Shown: piece after piece, positions 53,014-61,432 of the stretch
How the letters are laid out: each line of letters opens with the position of its first letter
Position numbering within the stretch: the stretch's first letter is position 1
NCBI RefSeq assembly: GCF_000308495.1
Contig: NZ_BAFU01000034.1
Coordinates: forward strand, 1-64,000
From: Nocardia brevicatena NBRC 12119
GTDB taxonomy: Bacteria > Actinomycetota > Actinomycetes > Mycobacteriales > Mycobacteriaceae
DNA length: 64,000 nucleotides
Direction of reading: 5' to 3'
Position numbers and translations under genes: made by a program
The notes under the pieces: generated by a model
Databases searched by the model: none
Told to the model about the DNA's origin: nothing
Seen by the model: only the letters and a program-made list of their open reading frames with translations

Positions 53014-54600
53014 ATGCCCTACGTCGTCACCCAGTCGTGCTGCAGTGACGCCTCGTGCGTCTACGCCTGCCCGGTCAACTGCATCCACCCCACCCCGGAC
53101 GAGCCGGATTTCCTGTCGGCGGAGATGCTCTACGTCGATCCGCAGGCCTGCGTGGACTGCGGCGCCTGTGCGTCGGCCTGCCCGGTCGACGCCATCACCT
53201 CGGCCAAGAAGCTGACCGAGGCGCAGCGGCCGTTCATCGAGATCAACGCCGACTTCTACCGGCAGCCCCGGCCCCGGCCGCTGCTCGCGCGCCCGGTGCC
53301 GCCGCCACCGATCGATACCGAACGGGGCCCGCTGCGGGTGGCGATCGTGGGATCGGGCCCCTCGGCCATGTACGCCGCCGACGAACTGCTCACCCGGCCG
53401 GATGTCTCGGTCACCGTCCTCGACCGGCTGCCGGTGCCCTACGGCCTGGCCCGTTACGGTGTGGCGCCCGACCACGGCAGAACCCGACAGGTGTCGCGGC
53501 TGTTCGACATGATCTCCGCCCAGCCCGGGTTCGGCTCGTATTTCGACGTGGAGGTGGGCAAACATATCTCGCACGAGGAACTGCTCGCCTACCACCACGC
53601 CGTGGTCTATGCCGTCGGCGCGTCCGCGGACCGCAAACTCGGGATTCCGGGCGAGGGATTGGCGGGGAATGTCTCGGCCACCGGTTTCGTCGCCTGGTAC
53701 AACGGGCATCCCGACCACGCCGACCGGGAATTCGACCTGTCCCAGCGGCGGGTGGTGATCGTCGGCAACGGCAATGTCGCGCTCGACGTGGCGCGGATTC
53801 TCGCCACCGACCCGGATGAACTGGCCGGCACCGATATCTCCCCGGTGGCCCTGGAGGCCCTGCGGCGCAGCGCCGTCGAGGAAATCGTGGTGCTGGGTCG
53901 CCGCGGCCCTGCCGAATCGGCGTTCACCGTACCGGAATTCGTCGGCCTGCTCGGCTCCGAGGTGGATATCGTCATCGACGGTGAGCTGCCGCCGATCACC
54001 GATGACCTGCCCCACCGGGTCGAACAGAAACTGCGGTTGCTGCACAGCGTGGCCGAGCGCCCGGTCGGCCGGCGGCGACGTATCGTCTTCCGCTATCTGG
54101 CCTCGCCCGGACGGATCCTGGGTCCCGATCGGGTGACCGGGCTCGAGGTGGTCCGCAACGAGCTCGTCGTCGCGGGCGACGGGCAGGTGCGCGCGATGCC
54201 CACCGACGATATCGAGCTGCTCGAAACCGGCCTGGTGCTCACCTCAGTCGGCTACCGCGGTGTGCCGCTGCCGGGTCTGCCGTTCGACGAGCGAACCGGG
54301 GTGATTCCGAACCGGGACGGTCGGGTGTTGGACGGCCCCGGCGGCGCGGTCCTGCCCGGGACGTATGTCACCGGCTGGATCAAGCGCGGGCCCACCGGGT
54401 TCATCGGCACCAACAAGTCCTGCGCACAGCAGACGGTGCGGCAGTTGGCCGACGATTTCAACGCCGGGCGGCTGAGCGAGCCGGCGGGCGGCGCCGCCGG
54501 GTTCGACCTGCTGCTGCGTGATCGGCTGCCCTCGGTGCGCGCCGCGGGCGCGGTGGTGCGCCCGGCGAAGAGTATCCGCCGCCTGATCGGTCGCGCCTGA
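53014..54600 (+). CDS. fprB: Ferredoxin-ferredoxin NADP+ reductase fusion
   Basis: A 528-residue fusion. Residues 1-75 are a bacterial ferredoxin with two cysteine clusters (CCSDASCVYACPVNC and CVDCGACASACPVD). Residues 108-528 are an adrenodoxin-reductase-type flavoprotein: FAD motif VAIVGSGPSAMYAADEL (about 109-125), PYGLARYGVAPDH, NADP motif VIVGNGNVALDVARI (about 248-262), and the closing WIKRGPTGFIGTNK. It moves electrons between NADPH and iron-sulfur or diiron partners. The adjacent AurF-like oxygenase is the likely client. Confidence 0.93.
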   Translation: MPYVVTQSCCSDASCVYACPVNCIHPTPDEPDFLSAEMLYVDPQACVDCGACASACPVDAITSAKKLTEAQRPFIEINADFYRQPRPRPLLARPVPPPPIDTERGPLRVAIVGSGPSAMYAADELLTRPDVSVTVLDRLPVPYGLARYGVAPDHGRTRQVSRLFDMISAQPGFGSYFDVEVGKHISHEELLAYHHAVVYAVGASADRKLGIPGEGLAGNVSATGFVAWYNGHPDHADREFDLSQRRVVIVGNGNVALDVARILATDPDELAGTDISPVALEALRRSAVEEIVVLGRRGPAESAFTVPEFVGLLGSEVDIVIDGELPPITDDLPHRVEQKLRLLHSVAERPVGRRRRIVFRYLASPGRILGPDRVTGLEVVRNELVVAGDGQVRAMPTDDIELLETGLVLTSVGYRGVPLPGLPFDERTGVIPNRDGRVLDGPGGAVLPGTYVTGWIKRGPTGFIGTNKSCAQQTVRQLADDFNAGRLSEPAGGAAGFDLLLRDRLPSVRAAGAVVRPAKSIRRLIGRA

Positions 54601-54785
54601 GCTCGAGTTCGAGTGCGCCACGAGCGCGGAAGGGGAGGCCGATGTGGTCAGGTGATCTCGCTGGATGTGGCGCTGTGTAGGAGACGAAGGTTTATGGCCC
54701 TTCGGAACCGTCCTGCGGGGGGAGGCTCCACATCGCCCCGAGCGGTTCACTTATGGGGCCGGTCCGTGTGGGTTTTGTTCGGTCG

Positions 54786-57041
54786 TCAACTGGTCCGGAG
54801 CCGGTGGGTGAGGGCGGTGTGGCGGCGGCCCGCGCCCGGGGTGCGGACCGCCGCGGCCAGGGCTTTGCGGGAGCCGACCAGGACGACGAGTTTCTTGGCG
54901 CGGGTGATGCCGGTGTAGAGCAGGTTGCGTTGCAGCATCATCCAGGACGAGGTGGTGAGAGGGATGACGACGGCGGGGTATTCGCTGCCCTGGGAGCGGT
55001 GGATGGTGACAGCGTAGGCGTGGGCGAGTTCGTCGAGTTCCGAGAAGTCGTAGTCGATGGATTCGTCCTCGTCGGTGAGCACGGTCAGCGTCTGCTCCTC
55101 CGTGGTGATGGCGGTGACGACGCCGACGGTGCCGTTGAACACCCCGGCCTTGCCTTTGTCGTAGTTGTTGCGGAGCTGGGTGACCTTGTCGCCGATCCGG
55201 AACACCCGACCGCCATAGCGGCGTTCGGGCTGCCCGTCCTTCGGCGGGGTGAGCGCTTGCTGCAACAACGCGTTGAGGTTGCCGGCACCGGCGGGGCCGC
55301 GATGCATCGGCGCCAGAACCTGCACATCCTGGCGCGGGTCGAGTCCGAACCTGTGGGGGATACGGCGAGCGACGACATCGACCACCAGCTTGGCGGTCTC
55401 CTCGGCCGGATGCAGATCCGACTGTTCGGCGGGTTCACAGGTGAACCAGAAGAAGTCGTCGAACCCGGTGAGCTGCGGCGGGGTCGCGGCGTTGACGCGA
55501 TGGGCGTTGACCACGATCCCCGACTGCCGGGCCTGCCGGAAGATCTTCGTCAACCGGACCCGCGGAATCGCCTCGGCGGCCAGCAGGTCGCGCAGTACTT
55601 CTCCGGCACCGACGGAGGGGAGCTGGTCGACGTCACCGACCAGCAGCAGATGCGCCCCCTCCGGGATGGCTTTGACCAGTTTGTTGGCCAGGATGACGTC
55701 CATCATCGACGACTCGTCCACCACGACAAGGTCGGCGTCCAGCGGGTTGTCGCGATCGTGTTTCGGGTCGCCGCCGGGTTGCAGCTCCAGCAGCCGATGG
55801 ACGGTGGAGGCCTCATGGCCGGTCAGTTCGGCCAGCCGTTTGGCGGCCCGCCCGGTCGGCGCAACCAGCACCACCATGGCTTTCTTCGCCGTGGCCAGCT
55901 CGACGATGGAGCGGACGGTGAAGCTTTTACCGCAGCCGGGTCCGCCGGTGAGCACCGCGACCTTGCGGGTGAGGGCGAGTTTTACCGCGTCGGCCTGCTC
56001 ATCGGCCAGGTCCTGCCCGGTCCGGCCCCGCAGCCATGTGAACGCCTTGTCCCAGTCGACCCGAGTGAACGCGGCGAGCCTGTCGGCCGTGGAGTCGAGT
56101 AGGTCGAGCAGGCCACCGGCCAGGGAGCTCTCGGCTCGGTGGAAGGGCACCAGATAGACCGCTGGAATGCTCCCGTCACCGGAGGGGACCGGTTCGCGGA
56201 TCACGCCTTCGTCTGCGGTGAGCTGGTCCAGGCAGGGGCCGATCAGGTCCCGGTCGACCTCCAGGATCTTGGCGGCCTCGGTAATCAGGTTGGGTTCGGG
56301 CAGGTAGCAGTGCCCATTGTCGGCGGCCTGCGACAGGGTGTACCGCAGCCCGGCTTTGATCCGCTCAGGGCTGTCGTGCGGTATCCCGACCGCTTGGGCG
56401 ATGGTGTCGGCGGTCTTGAACCCGATGCCCCACACGTCGGAGGCGAGCCGGTATGGTTCTGCGCGGACGACACCGATGGAGGCGTCACCGTAGTTCTTGT
56501 AGATCCGCACCGCCAGGGAGGTGGACACCCCCACCCCCTGCAGGAACACCATCACTTCCTTGATCGCCTTCTGCTCCTCCCACGCATCGGCGATCTTCTG
56601 GGTGCGTTTGGGGCCGAGCCCGTGCACCTCGATCAGCCGCTGCGGCTCTTGTTCGATGATGGTCAGGATGTCGAGACCGAAGTGGGCGACCATGCGTTCG
56701 GCCATCATCGGCCCGATCCCCTTGATCAGCCCGGAGCCGAGGTAACGGCGAATGCCGGCGATGGTGGCGGGCAGCACGGTGGTGTAGGAGTGCACCTGGA
56801 ACTGCTTGCCGTATCTGGCGTGGTTGCCCCACCGACCGGTCAGCCGCAGGCTCTCACCGATCTGGGCACCGAGCAGCGGTCCGACCACGGCCAGCAGCTC
56901 CGGGCCGGACTGCTCGGTGGCCAGGCGGGCGATGGTGTAGCCGGTGTCCTCGTTGGCGTAGGTGATTCGCTCCAGTACCCCCTCCACCACCGCGTGCCGT
57001 GCGGTATCGGGAGAAGATCGCGCAGCGGGCATGTTCACCAT
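54786..57041 (-). CDS. recD2: RecD2-type ATP-dependent DNA helicase
   Basis: A 751-residue SF1B helicase. The N-terminus has an OB-like part (VEGVLERITYANEDTGYTIARL) and helix-hairpin-helix repeats (GSGLIKGIGPMMAERMV; LGPKRTQKIADAWEE). Motor motifs: Walker A LTGGPGCGKSFT (about residue 375), motif II VVVDESSMMD (about 440), QLPSVGAGEVL, and the C-terminal YAVTIHRSQGSEYPAVVIP (about 685). RecD2 unwinds DNA 5' to 3' and acts in repair without RecBC. Start ATG 57041 or 57032; neither has a strong ribosome site. It lies in an accessory-looking stretch. Confidence 0.9.
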   Translation of the reverse strand: MVNMPAARSSPDTARHAVVEGVLERITYANEDTGYTIARLATEQSGPELLAVVGPLLGAQIGESLRLTGRWGNHARYGKQFQVHSYTTVLPATIAGIRRYLGSGLIKGIGPMMAERMVAHFGLDILTIIEQEPQRLIEVHGLGPKRTQKIADAWEEQKAIKEVMVFLQGVGVSTSLAVRIYKNYGDASIGVVRAEPYRLASDVWGIGFKTADTIAQAVGIPHDSPERIKAGLRYTLSQAADNGHCYLPEPNLITEAAKILEVDRDLIGPCLDQLTADEGVIREPVPSGDGSIPAVYLVPFHRAESSLAGGLLDLLDSTADRLAAFTRVDWDKAFTWLRGRTGQDLADEQADAVKLALTRKVAVLTGGPGCGKSFTVRSIVELATAKKAMVVLVAPTGRAAKRLAELTGHEASTVHRLLELQPGGDPKHDRDNPLDADLVVVDESSMMDVILANKLVKAIPEGAHLLLVGDVDQLPSVGAGEVLRDLLAAEAIPRVRLTKIFRQARQSGIVVNAHRVNAATPPQLTGFDDFFWFTCEPAEQSDLHPAEETAKLVVDVVARRIPHRFGLDPRQDVQVLAPMHRGPAGAGNLNALLQQALTPPKDGQPERRYGGRVFRIGDKVTQLRNNYDKGKAGVFNGTVGVVTAITTEEQTLTVLTDEDESIDYDFSELDELAHAYAVTIHRSQGSEYPAVVIPLTTSSWMMLQRNLLYTGITRAKKLVVLVGSRKALAAAVRTPGAGRRHTALTHRLRTS

Positions 57042-57263
57042 TGTGCCGGGTGCGATGCGTTGCGGGGCCGCGTGTGCGGCCTCGGCCCGCGTGTGGCAGC
57101 GGCCAGGAACCGGTAGGCGTACCGCTCAGGGGAATCGACCACGAGCTGCGAGCGGTTCTCCCGTCCACGATCGGGGACCGGATCGATCGCCGCGCCACGA
57201 CAGGAGTTTTCGATCAGTGCCTCCCCGATATCCTGTGGTAGGCAATGTGCAACAGTATCGTCT

Positions 57264-58889
57264 GTGAGCAAGCGCACGCCGCCCGCGAAACGCCCGGGAA
57301 ACCACTTGCCGACACCGCTGTTCGACGCGACGGCCCCACCGCCTGACGATCGCCTCGACGATGCCGGCGACGCGACCGATCCGCGGGTTGTGATGGAGGC
57401 GGTCCTCGCGGGTTTCGCCGAGATCACCGATCCGGTGGAGGCGGAGCTCCTCGGCTCGATGTTCCTCGGTGCCCTCGGCTTCCTCGGCGCCCAGGTGGCC
57501 GAGGTCGCCGAGTCCGAACTCGTCCCGGTGATCGAGGCGGTGGGCGACCCACGGGCGGCCGGGATGCTCGCGGTGCTCGCCGCACTCGGCGGCCGGCAAA
57601 TCGGCGAGGCCGCCGCCGCGGGACTGGACCGACTGCGGGTCCGCGGCATCGCCGTCCCCGAGTGGGCGGGGGTGTTGTCGGCTCCGGTGACCGCGCGTGA
57701 TTGCGTCGCACTGTGCGGGGACGGCGAGGCGCTGGTGCTTGCCGCCCGCTTCGACCGCGCGGACGCGGGGCACGCGGTGGTGATTCTGCTCGACCCTCAG
57801 GAGTGCGGGGAGGCCGCCGAGATCATGCTGCTGGAGGCCGCCGATCTGACCGAAGTGCTCGCCGAGCTGCGCCGGGGCGCCAAACGTGACAAGGTCCGGC
57901 TCACCACTACGGCCCTCGACCCGGCCGAATTCCGGTGGCGGGCCGAAGTCGCGATGGACGCGCGTGACCATCACGACCGTGACGACGAGGACGACCTGTT
58001 CGATCCGTACCACATTGCCGACCCAGACGGTCCGTTCGACGACGAGGACGATCTGTTCGACGACGCGGATATGCTCGATGAGGACGGTCCCGGATACCAC
58101 GGTTTCGCGTTGTTGCTGCGGGCCCGGCTGCGAGCACTGCCTCTGTCGCCGAAACCGAAGCCGCCGCACGGCGGGTATGGCGACTTCGAGGGCACCGGTC
58201 TGCCGGCAGCACTCGATCGGTTTGCCGGCCTGCCCGGTGTGTTCGGCGGCGAGGCCGCGGCCGCTCCGGTGAAGTCGAGCCTGAAACTGCCCGCCAAACG
58301 CAAGACGAAAGACGGGCAAGCCCCCGTTCTGCAGTTGCGCGTCGACCTGCGCGGCGCCAAACCGCCGATCTGGCGCCGCCTGCAGGTTCCCGGCGATATA
58401 CCGCTGCGCGAGCTGCACGAGCTGTTGCAGGCGGCGTTCGACTGGCATTCGACACACTTGTACGCCTTCGATACTGCCTACGGCCGATTCGGCGTTGCGG
58501 ATCTGGAGCTGGGATTGCGATCGGATGCGAAGGTCACCCTCGAACAGGTTGTCGCCGGTCCCGGAGCGAAACTCACCTACACCTACGACTTCGGCGACGA
58601 CTGGGAACACGTGATCGCCGTCGAGAACTCGATGCCGCGCGAGGATGCCTCGACCTACCCGCGGTGCGTCGGCGGGCGGCGGAAGGCTCCACCCGAAGAT
58701 TGCGGCGGTATCTGGGGGTACCAGGAGCTACTGCAGGTCCTCGACGACCCCGCCCACGAAGAGCACGAAGACCGACTGGAATGGCTCGGCATCGACCGAC
58801 CGGACCAATACGACCCGACACACTTCGACACCGACGAGGTCAACGACGCGTTCGCCGCCCTTCGACACAATTCGAGACACCGGAAGTAG
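57264..58889 (+). CDS. pRiA4b ORF-3-like family protein
   Basis: A 541-residue protein starting at GTG 57264. Residues 350-530 match the plasmid pRiA4b ORF-3 family: LQLRVDLRGAKPPIWRRLQVPGDIPLRELHELLQAAF (about 353-390), TYTYDFGDDWEH (about 438), YPRCVGGRRKAPPEDCGG (about 465) and a C-terminal DEVNDAF helix. The N-terminal 200 residues are helical and Leu/Ala/Glu-rich; the middle is very acidic (DDEDDLFDPYHI, DEDDLFDDADMLDEDG). The family is common on plasmids and mobile DNA; its biochemical role is unknown. It is divergent from recD2 and convergent (3-base gap) with the chimera gene. Confidence 0.85.
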   Translation: MSKRTPPAKRPGNHLPTPLFDATAPPPDDRLDDAGDATDPRVVMEAVLAGFAEITDPVEAELLGSMFLGALGFLGAQVAEVAESELVPVIEAVGDPRAAGMLAVLAALGGRQIGEAAAAGLDRLRVRGIAVPEWAGVLSAPVTARDCVALCGDGEALVLAARFDRADAGHAVVILLDPQECGEAAEIMLLEAADLTEVLAELRRGAKRDKVRLTTTALDPAEFRWRAEVAMDARDHHDRDDEDDLFDPYHIADPDGPFDDEDDLFDDADMLDEDGPGYHGFALLLRARLRALPLSPKPKPPHGGYGDFEGTGLPAALDRFAGLPGVFGGEAAAAPVKSSLKLPAKRKTKDGQAPVLQLRVDLRGAKPPIWRRLQVPGDIPLRELHELLQAAFDWHSTHLYAFDTAYGRFGVADLELGLRSDAKVTLEQVVAGPGAKLTYTYDFGDDWEHVIAVENSMPREDASTYPRCVGGRRKAPPEDCGGIWGYQELLQVLDDPAHEEHEDRLEWLGIDRPDQYDPTHFDTDEVNDAFAALRHNSRHRK

Positions 58890-58892
58890 GCA

Positions 58893-60395
58893 TCATGAAC
58901 AGTTCGCCGCCGCCTGCCCCGCTGCCGGGTTCGACCGGACAGCGGCGATGGCATGGTGGAGACGCCCGGCGATGTCGTTCGGGGCGCCGGGGGTGAGGGT
59001 GAATTCCTCCTCGGTGTGATTGATCAGCAGGTAGCGCCCGTCCTGCGGGAGGTAGTCCATCCAGTGGAAACCGTGCGGGTTACCGGTGGGGCGGGAATCG
59101 ATGGCCGGGCCGGTGAAGACACCGATTTCGCCCATCCCGGAGCGCGGGCGGCGGATGACCCGGTTGATTTCCTCGGTACGGGAGATCCGGGTGGGGTGCC
59201 GCGTGTATTCGATTTTCCCGATATCGGAGCGGGTGCCGCGGACGGCCGGAAACCGGCCCGGCGCGCACTTCGGCAGACACGCCGCCACCCGGGACGCCAT
59301 ATCGGATGGGGGGAAAGTGAAGAGCAGGATATCGCCGCCGTATTCCTTTGTCGGCCCGGGCAATTGGAGAGCCAGAGTCGCGGATTTCCCGACTGCTCCG
59401 GCGTGTGCTCGCACCACCTGTTCGAATCCGCGGCCGTAGACACCGTGCACTTCGATCCGGATGTGCGGTTCCAGCAGCGTACGCATTGCCAGGCGCGCAT
59501 AGTTGTTCGGGTTGTCGAAGACCCAGCCGACGCCGAGTTCGGCGTCCTCGCACAGCTCGATCGGCACCTGCAGTCCATCGTGCCGCAACCGGTTCAGCAG
59601 CCGGAAACCTTGTGTGACAGCACGTTTGCGTTTGTGGATCTCGACATCGGGAACACCGGGGACCGTGGGATAGAACCGGATTCGGGCCTTGCGGGTGTCG
59701 TCTACGTAATGGGTTGCGGGCCAGTCCTGCCAGCCGTTGCCTTCACCGAGGGTGTCGTCGGTGATCAGCCAGTTGCCGACTTCCCGAGATCGCTGTGCGC
59801 GGATACCGAACGAGTGGATGAGGCCGGCGAGCAGATCGGACTGTCGCTCGGAGATCGGCTGGTCCCGGGGTGGAGCCAGCAGGATGCTCGATATTCCGGG
59901 CAGGCCGGATTTCTGGTCGTGGCCGTCGAGGCCGTACAGGTTTATCCGGGAAGCGAGCGGCAGCTCGCAGCGGGTGTGCTCATGATGCAGGAACACCAAT
60001 TCCTGGATGTGGGGCACGGTCTGCGACGGCGCCTTGCCATTGGAAACTTTGGCCAGTTCGTTTTTCAGCCGACCGGCGAGATACTGAGCCTTGCGGCGGG
60101 CGAGCAGCAGCGGCGAGGGCACATTCTTGCCGTGGCTGCGCTTCCAACGTTTGTCGTCTCCGCCGATCGTGCCGTAGAAATGCTTGAGTTCGATCAGGTA
60201 CATCCCACCGCGGCTCAGGACCAGCAGGTCGACCTCGTGCCAGCGTCCATCGTGATCCCGGAATTCGAAATTCGACCACGCCCGATAGGGTGGTGCGTCC
60301 GGGAGTAGATCCCTGACGATCTGCAAACCTTCACGCTCGTGTGGGAACCGCGAAGGGCTTTCCTGCACCCACCGGCCGCCCTGCATCGGCGTCAC
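58893..60395 (-). CDS. Chimeric protein: NERD domain, kinase N-lobe remnant, EspG-like C-terminus
   Basis: A 500-residue protein whose parts belong to different families. Residues 8-110 are a NERD nuclease-related domain (ESPSRFPHEREGLQIVRDLLP, RAWSNFEF, EVDLLVLSRGGMYLIELK), as at the N-terminus of PglW-type kinases. Residues 210-300 continue like the start of that kinase domain (GWQDWPATHY, GFRLLNRLRHDGLQVPIELCEDAELGVGWVF). From about residue 302 (near base 59490) the text changes to an EspG/ESX secretion-associated pattern: AMRTLLEPHIRIEVHGVYG, ATLALQLPGP, DGRYLLI, GRLHHAIAAVR. No kinase catalytic loop exists. The frame is intact throughout. The NERD and PglW reading is strong; the EspG reading is moderate. 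Confidence 0.7.
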   Translation of the reverse strand: MTPMQGGRWVQESPSRFPHEREGLQIVRDLLPDAPPYRAWSNFEFRDHDGRWHEVDLLVLSRGGMYLIELKHFYGTIGGDDKRWKRSHGKNVPSPLLLARRKAQYLAGRLKNELAKVSNGKAPSQTVPHIQELVFLHHEHTRCELPLASRINLYGLDGHDQKSGLPGISSILLAPPRDQPISERQSDLLAGLIHSFGIRAQRSREVGNWLITDDTLGEGNGWQDWPATHYVDDTRKARIRFYPTVPGVPDVEIHKRKRAVTQGFRLLNRLRHDGLQVPIELCEDAELGVGWVFDNPNNYARLAMRTLLEPHIRIEVHGVYGRGFEQVVRAHAGAVGKSATLALQLPGPTKEYGGDILLFTFPPSDMASRVAACLPKCAPGRFPAVRGTRSDIGKIEYTRHPTRISRTEEINRVIRRPRSGMGEIGVFTGPAIDSRPTGNPHGFHWMDYLPQDGRYLLINHTEEEFTLTPGAPNDIAGRLHHAIAAVRSNPAAGQAAANCS

Positions 60396-60625
60396 CCCTC
60401 ACTCTCGCCGTTGTACACGATCCGGCTTTGTAGAACTGGATTCCTGTGTGTTCCGTCGAAAGACTATCCTGTCGAACCAACCGCGATCGGTGGCACCTTT
60501 CAGAAGATCAGGATTGGTTCGGAAGACCATGATCGGGTAGCCATCGCGTCGTAGGCCGCTGGGGTGTGAGCGGCCATAGAGACGTGGTCAAGTGATGCGT
60601 GCTGTTGTGACAGGGACGTCGAACG

Positions 60626-60919
60626 TCATGGTCTGGAACGGTGCCGCGAGGTGGTGTGGTTCGTTGCCCATGGTCCAGTGTGTGGAGTAGGCAGGGTGTA
60701 TCCGAGTGCGCGGAGTTTGCTGCGGAATTCGGGGAGTCGGTCGGGTGGGACGGCGAGGTGGTGTTCGCCGATGAGTCGGCACAGGGTGCCGAGTGTGCGG
60801 TCGCGGACGATAAGGGTGGTGGCCGGGTCGGCGCATTCGATCAGACGGACGCTGCCGTGGTCGGTGAGCAGGCCGGCACGTCGCTCGGTGTCGACCGAAG
60901 CGGAGGTGTGAACTGTGAC
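60626..60919 (-). pseudogene. Start-less conserved reading frame
   Basis: A 97-codon frame on the minus strand ending in TGA at 60628-60626 has protein-like text (TERRAGLLTDHGSVRLIECADPATTLIV; LCRLIGEHHLAVPPDRLPEFRSKLRALGY) but no ATG or GTG at a sensible place. It probably is the remainder of a small gene whose start was lost. It lies in a 1-kb gene-free stretch (60396-61432) between the chimera and the second Hsp70-like gene; other frames there are not convincing. Family unknown. Confidence 0.4.
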
Positions 60920-61276
60920 CGACCTACTCGACGGTGCGGCGCGATATCGGGCCGAGCGAGAACGGCATGAGTAGGCGGCACGTGGCCGAGCGCGCCCGGC
61001 ATGTTCGGAAGAAGGCGTTCATCGCACGGTTCCAGGAGCGGTCCGGAGCAGAGTATCGGACGGTTGCTGTCCAGCGCCTCGGATGTGAAGGCAATTCCTT
61101 GGCTATTATTCGCATGGTGTGCGTATGGCTCGCAGGATAGGGGCTGTCGGAGGCTGGGCGTGATGCCGGGGCGGATTCCATATGCTCGCTGTGAGATAGC
61201 GGAGTCGTGGGACATCCCGGTGTATTGTGTCGCATCCAGGGGTGTGAACCGCTGATGGCAACTCTTCTACCTGCTG

Positions 61277-61297
61277 TTTCGATTCTAGATATCGAAA
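61277..61297. promoter_or_regulatory. AT-rich palindrome upstream of the long Hsp70-like gene
   Basis: TTTCGAT, 7 bases, ATCGAAA: perfect 7-base arms inside a clearly AT-richer patch (about 61260-61350), 135 bases before the Hsp70-like start. A candidate operator; the protein binding it is unknown. Confidence 0.4.
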
Positions 61298-61432
61298 GTG
61301 GAAACTTTTGGTTGCAATTTGTCTTCGACATATCGCTCTGTCAGCTAACCTGTGGTGGCTGTTTGGAAGACGACCGCGGCCCATGGTTCTTTGCATGAGA
61401 GACGTGGTCACGGTGCGTTGACGGGATGGCGA

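Noticed and set aside
54753-56102. Plus-strand open frame opposite recD2
   Set aside because: Gly/Val/Asp/Gln-rich shadow text; the minus strand has full helicase motifs.
60934-61140. Short plus-strand frame (MRRDIGPSENGMSRRHVAERARH...)
   Set aside because: No clear ribosome site, no recognised family, and it overlaps the start-less minus-strand frame region; evidence is too thin to list.
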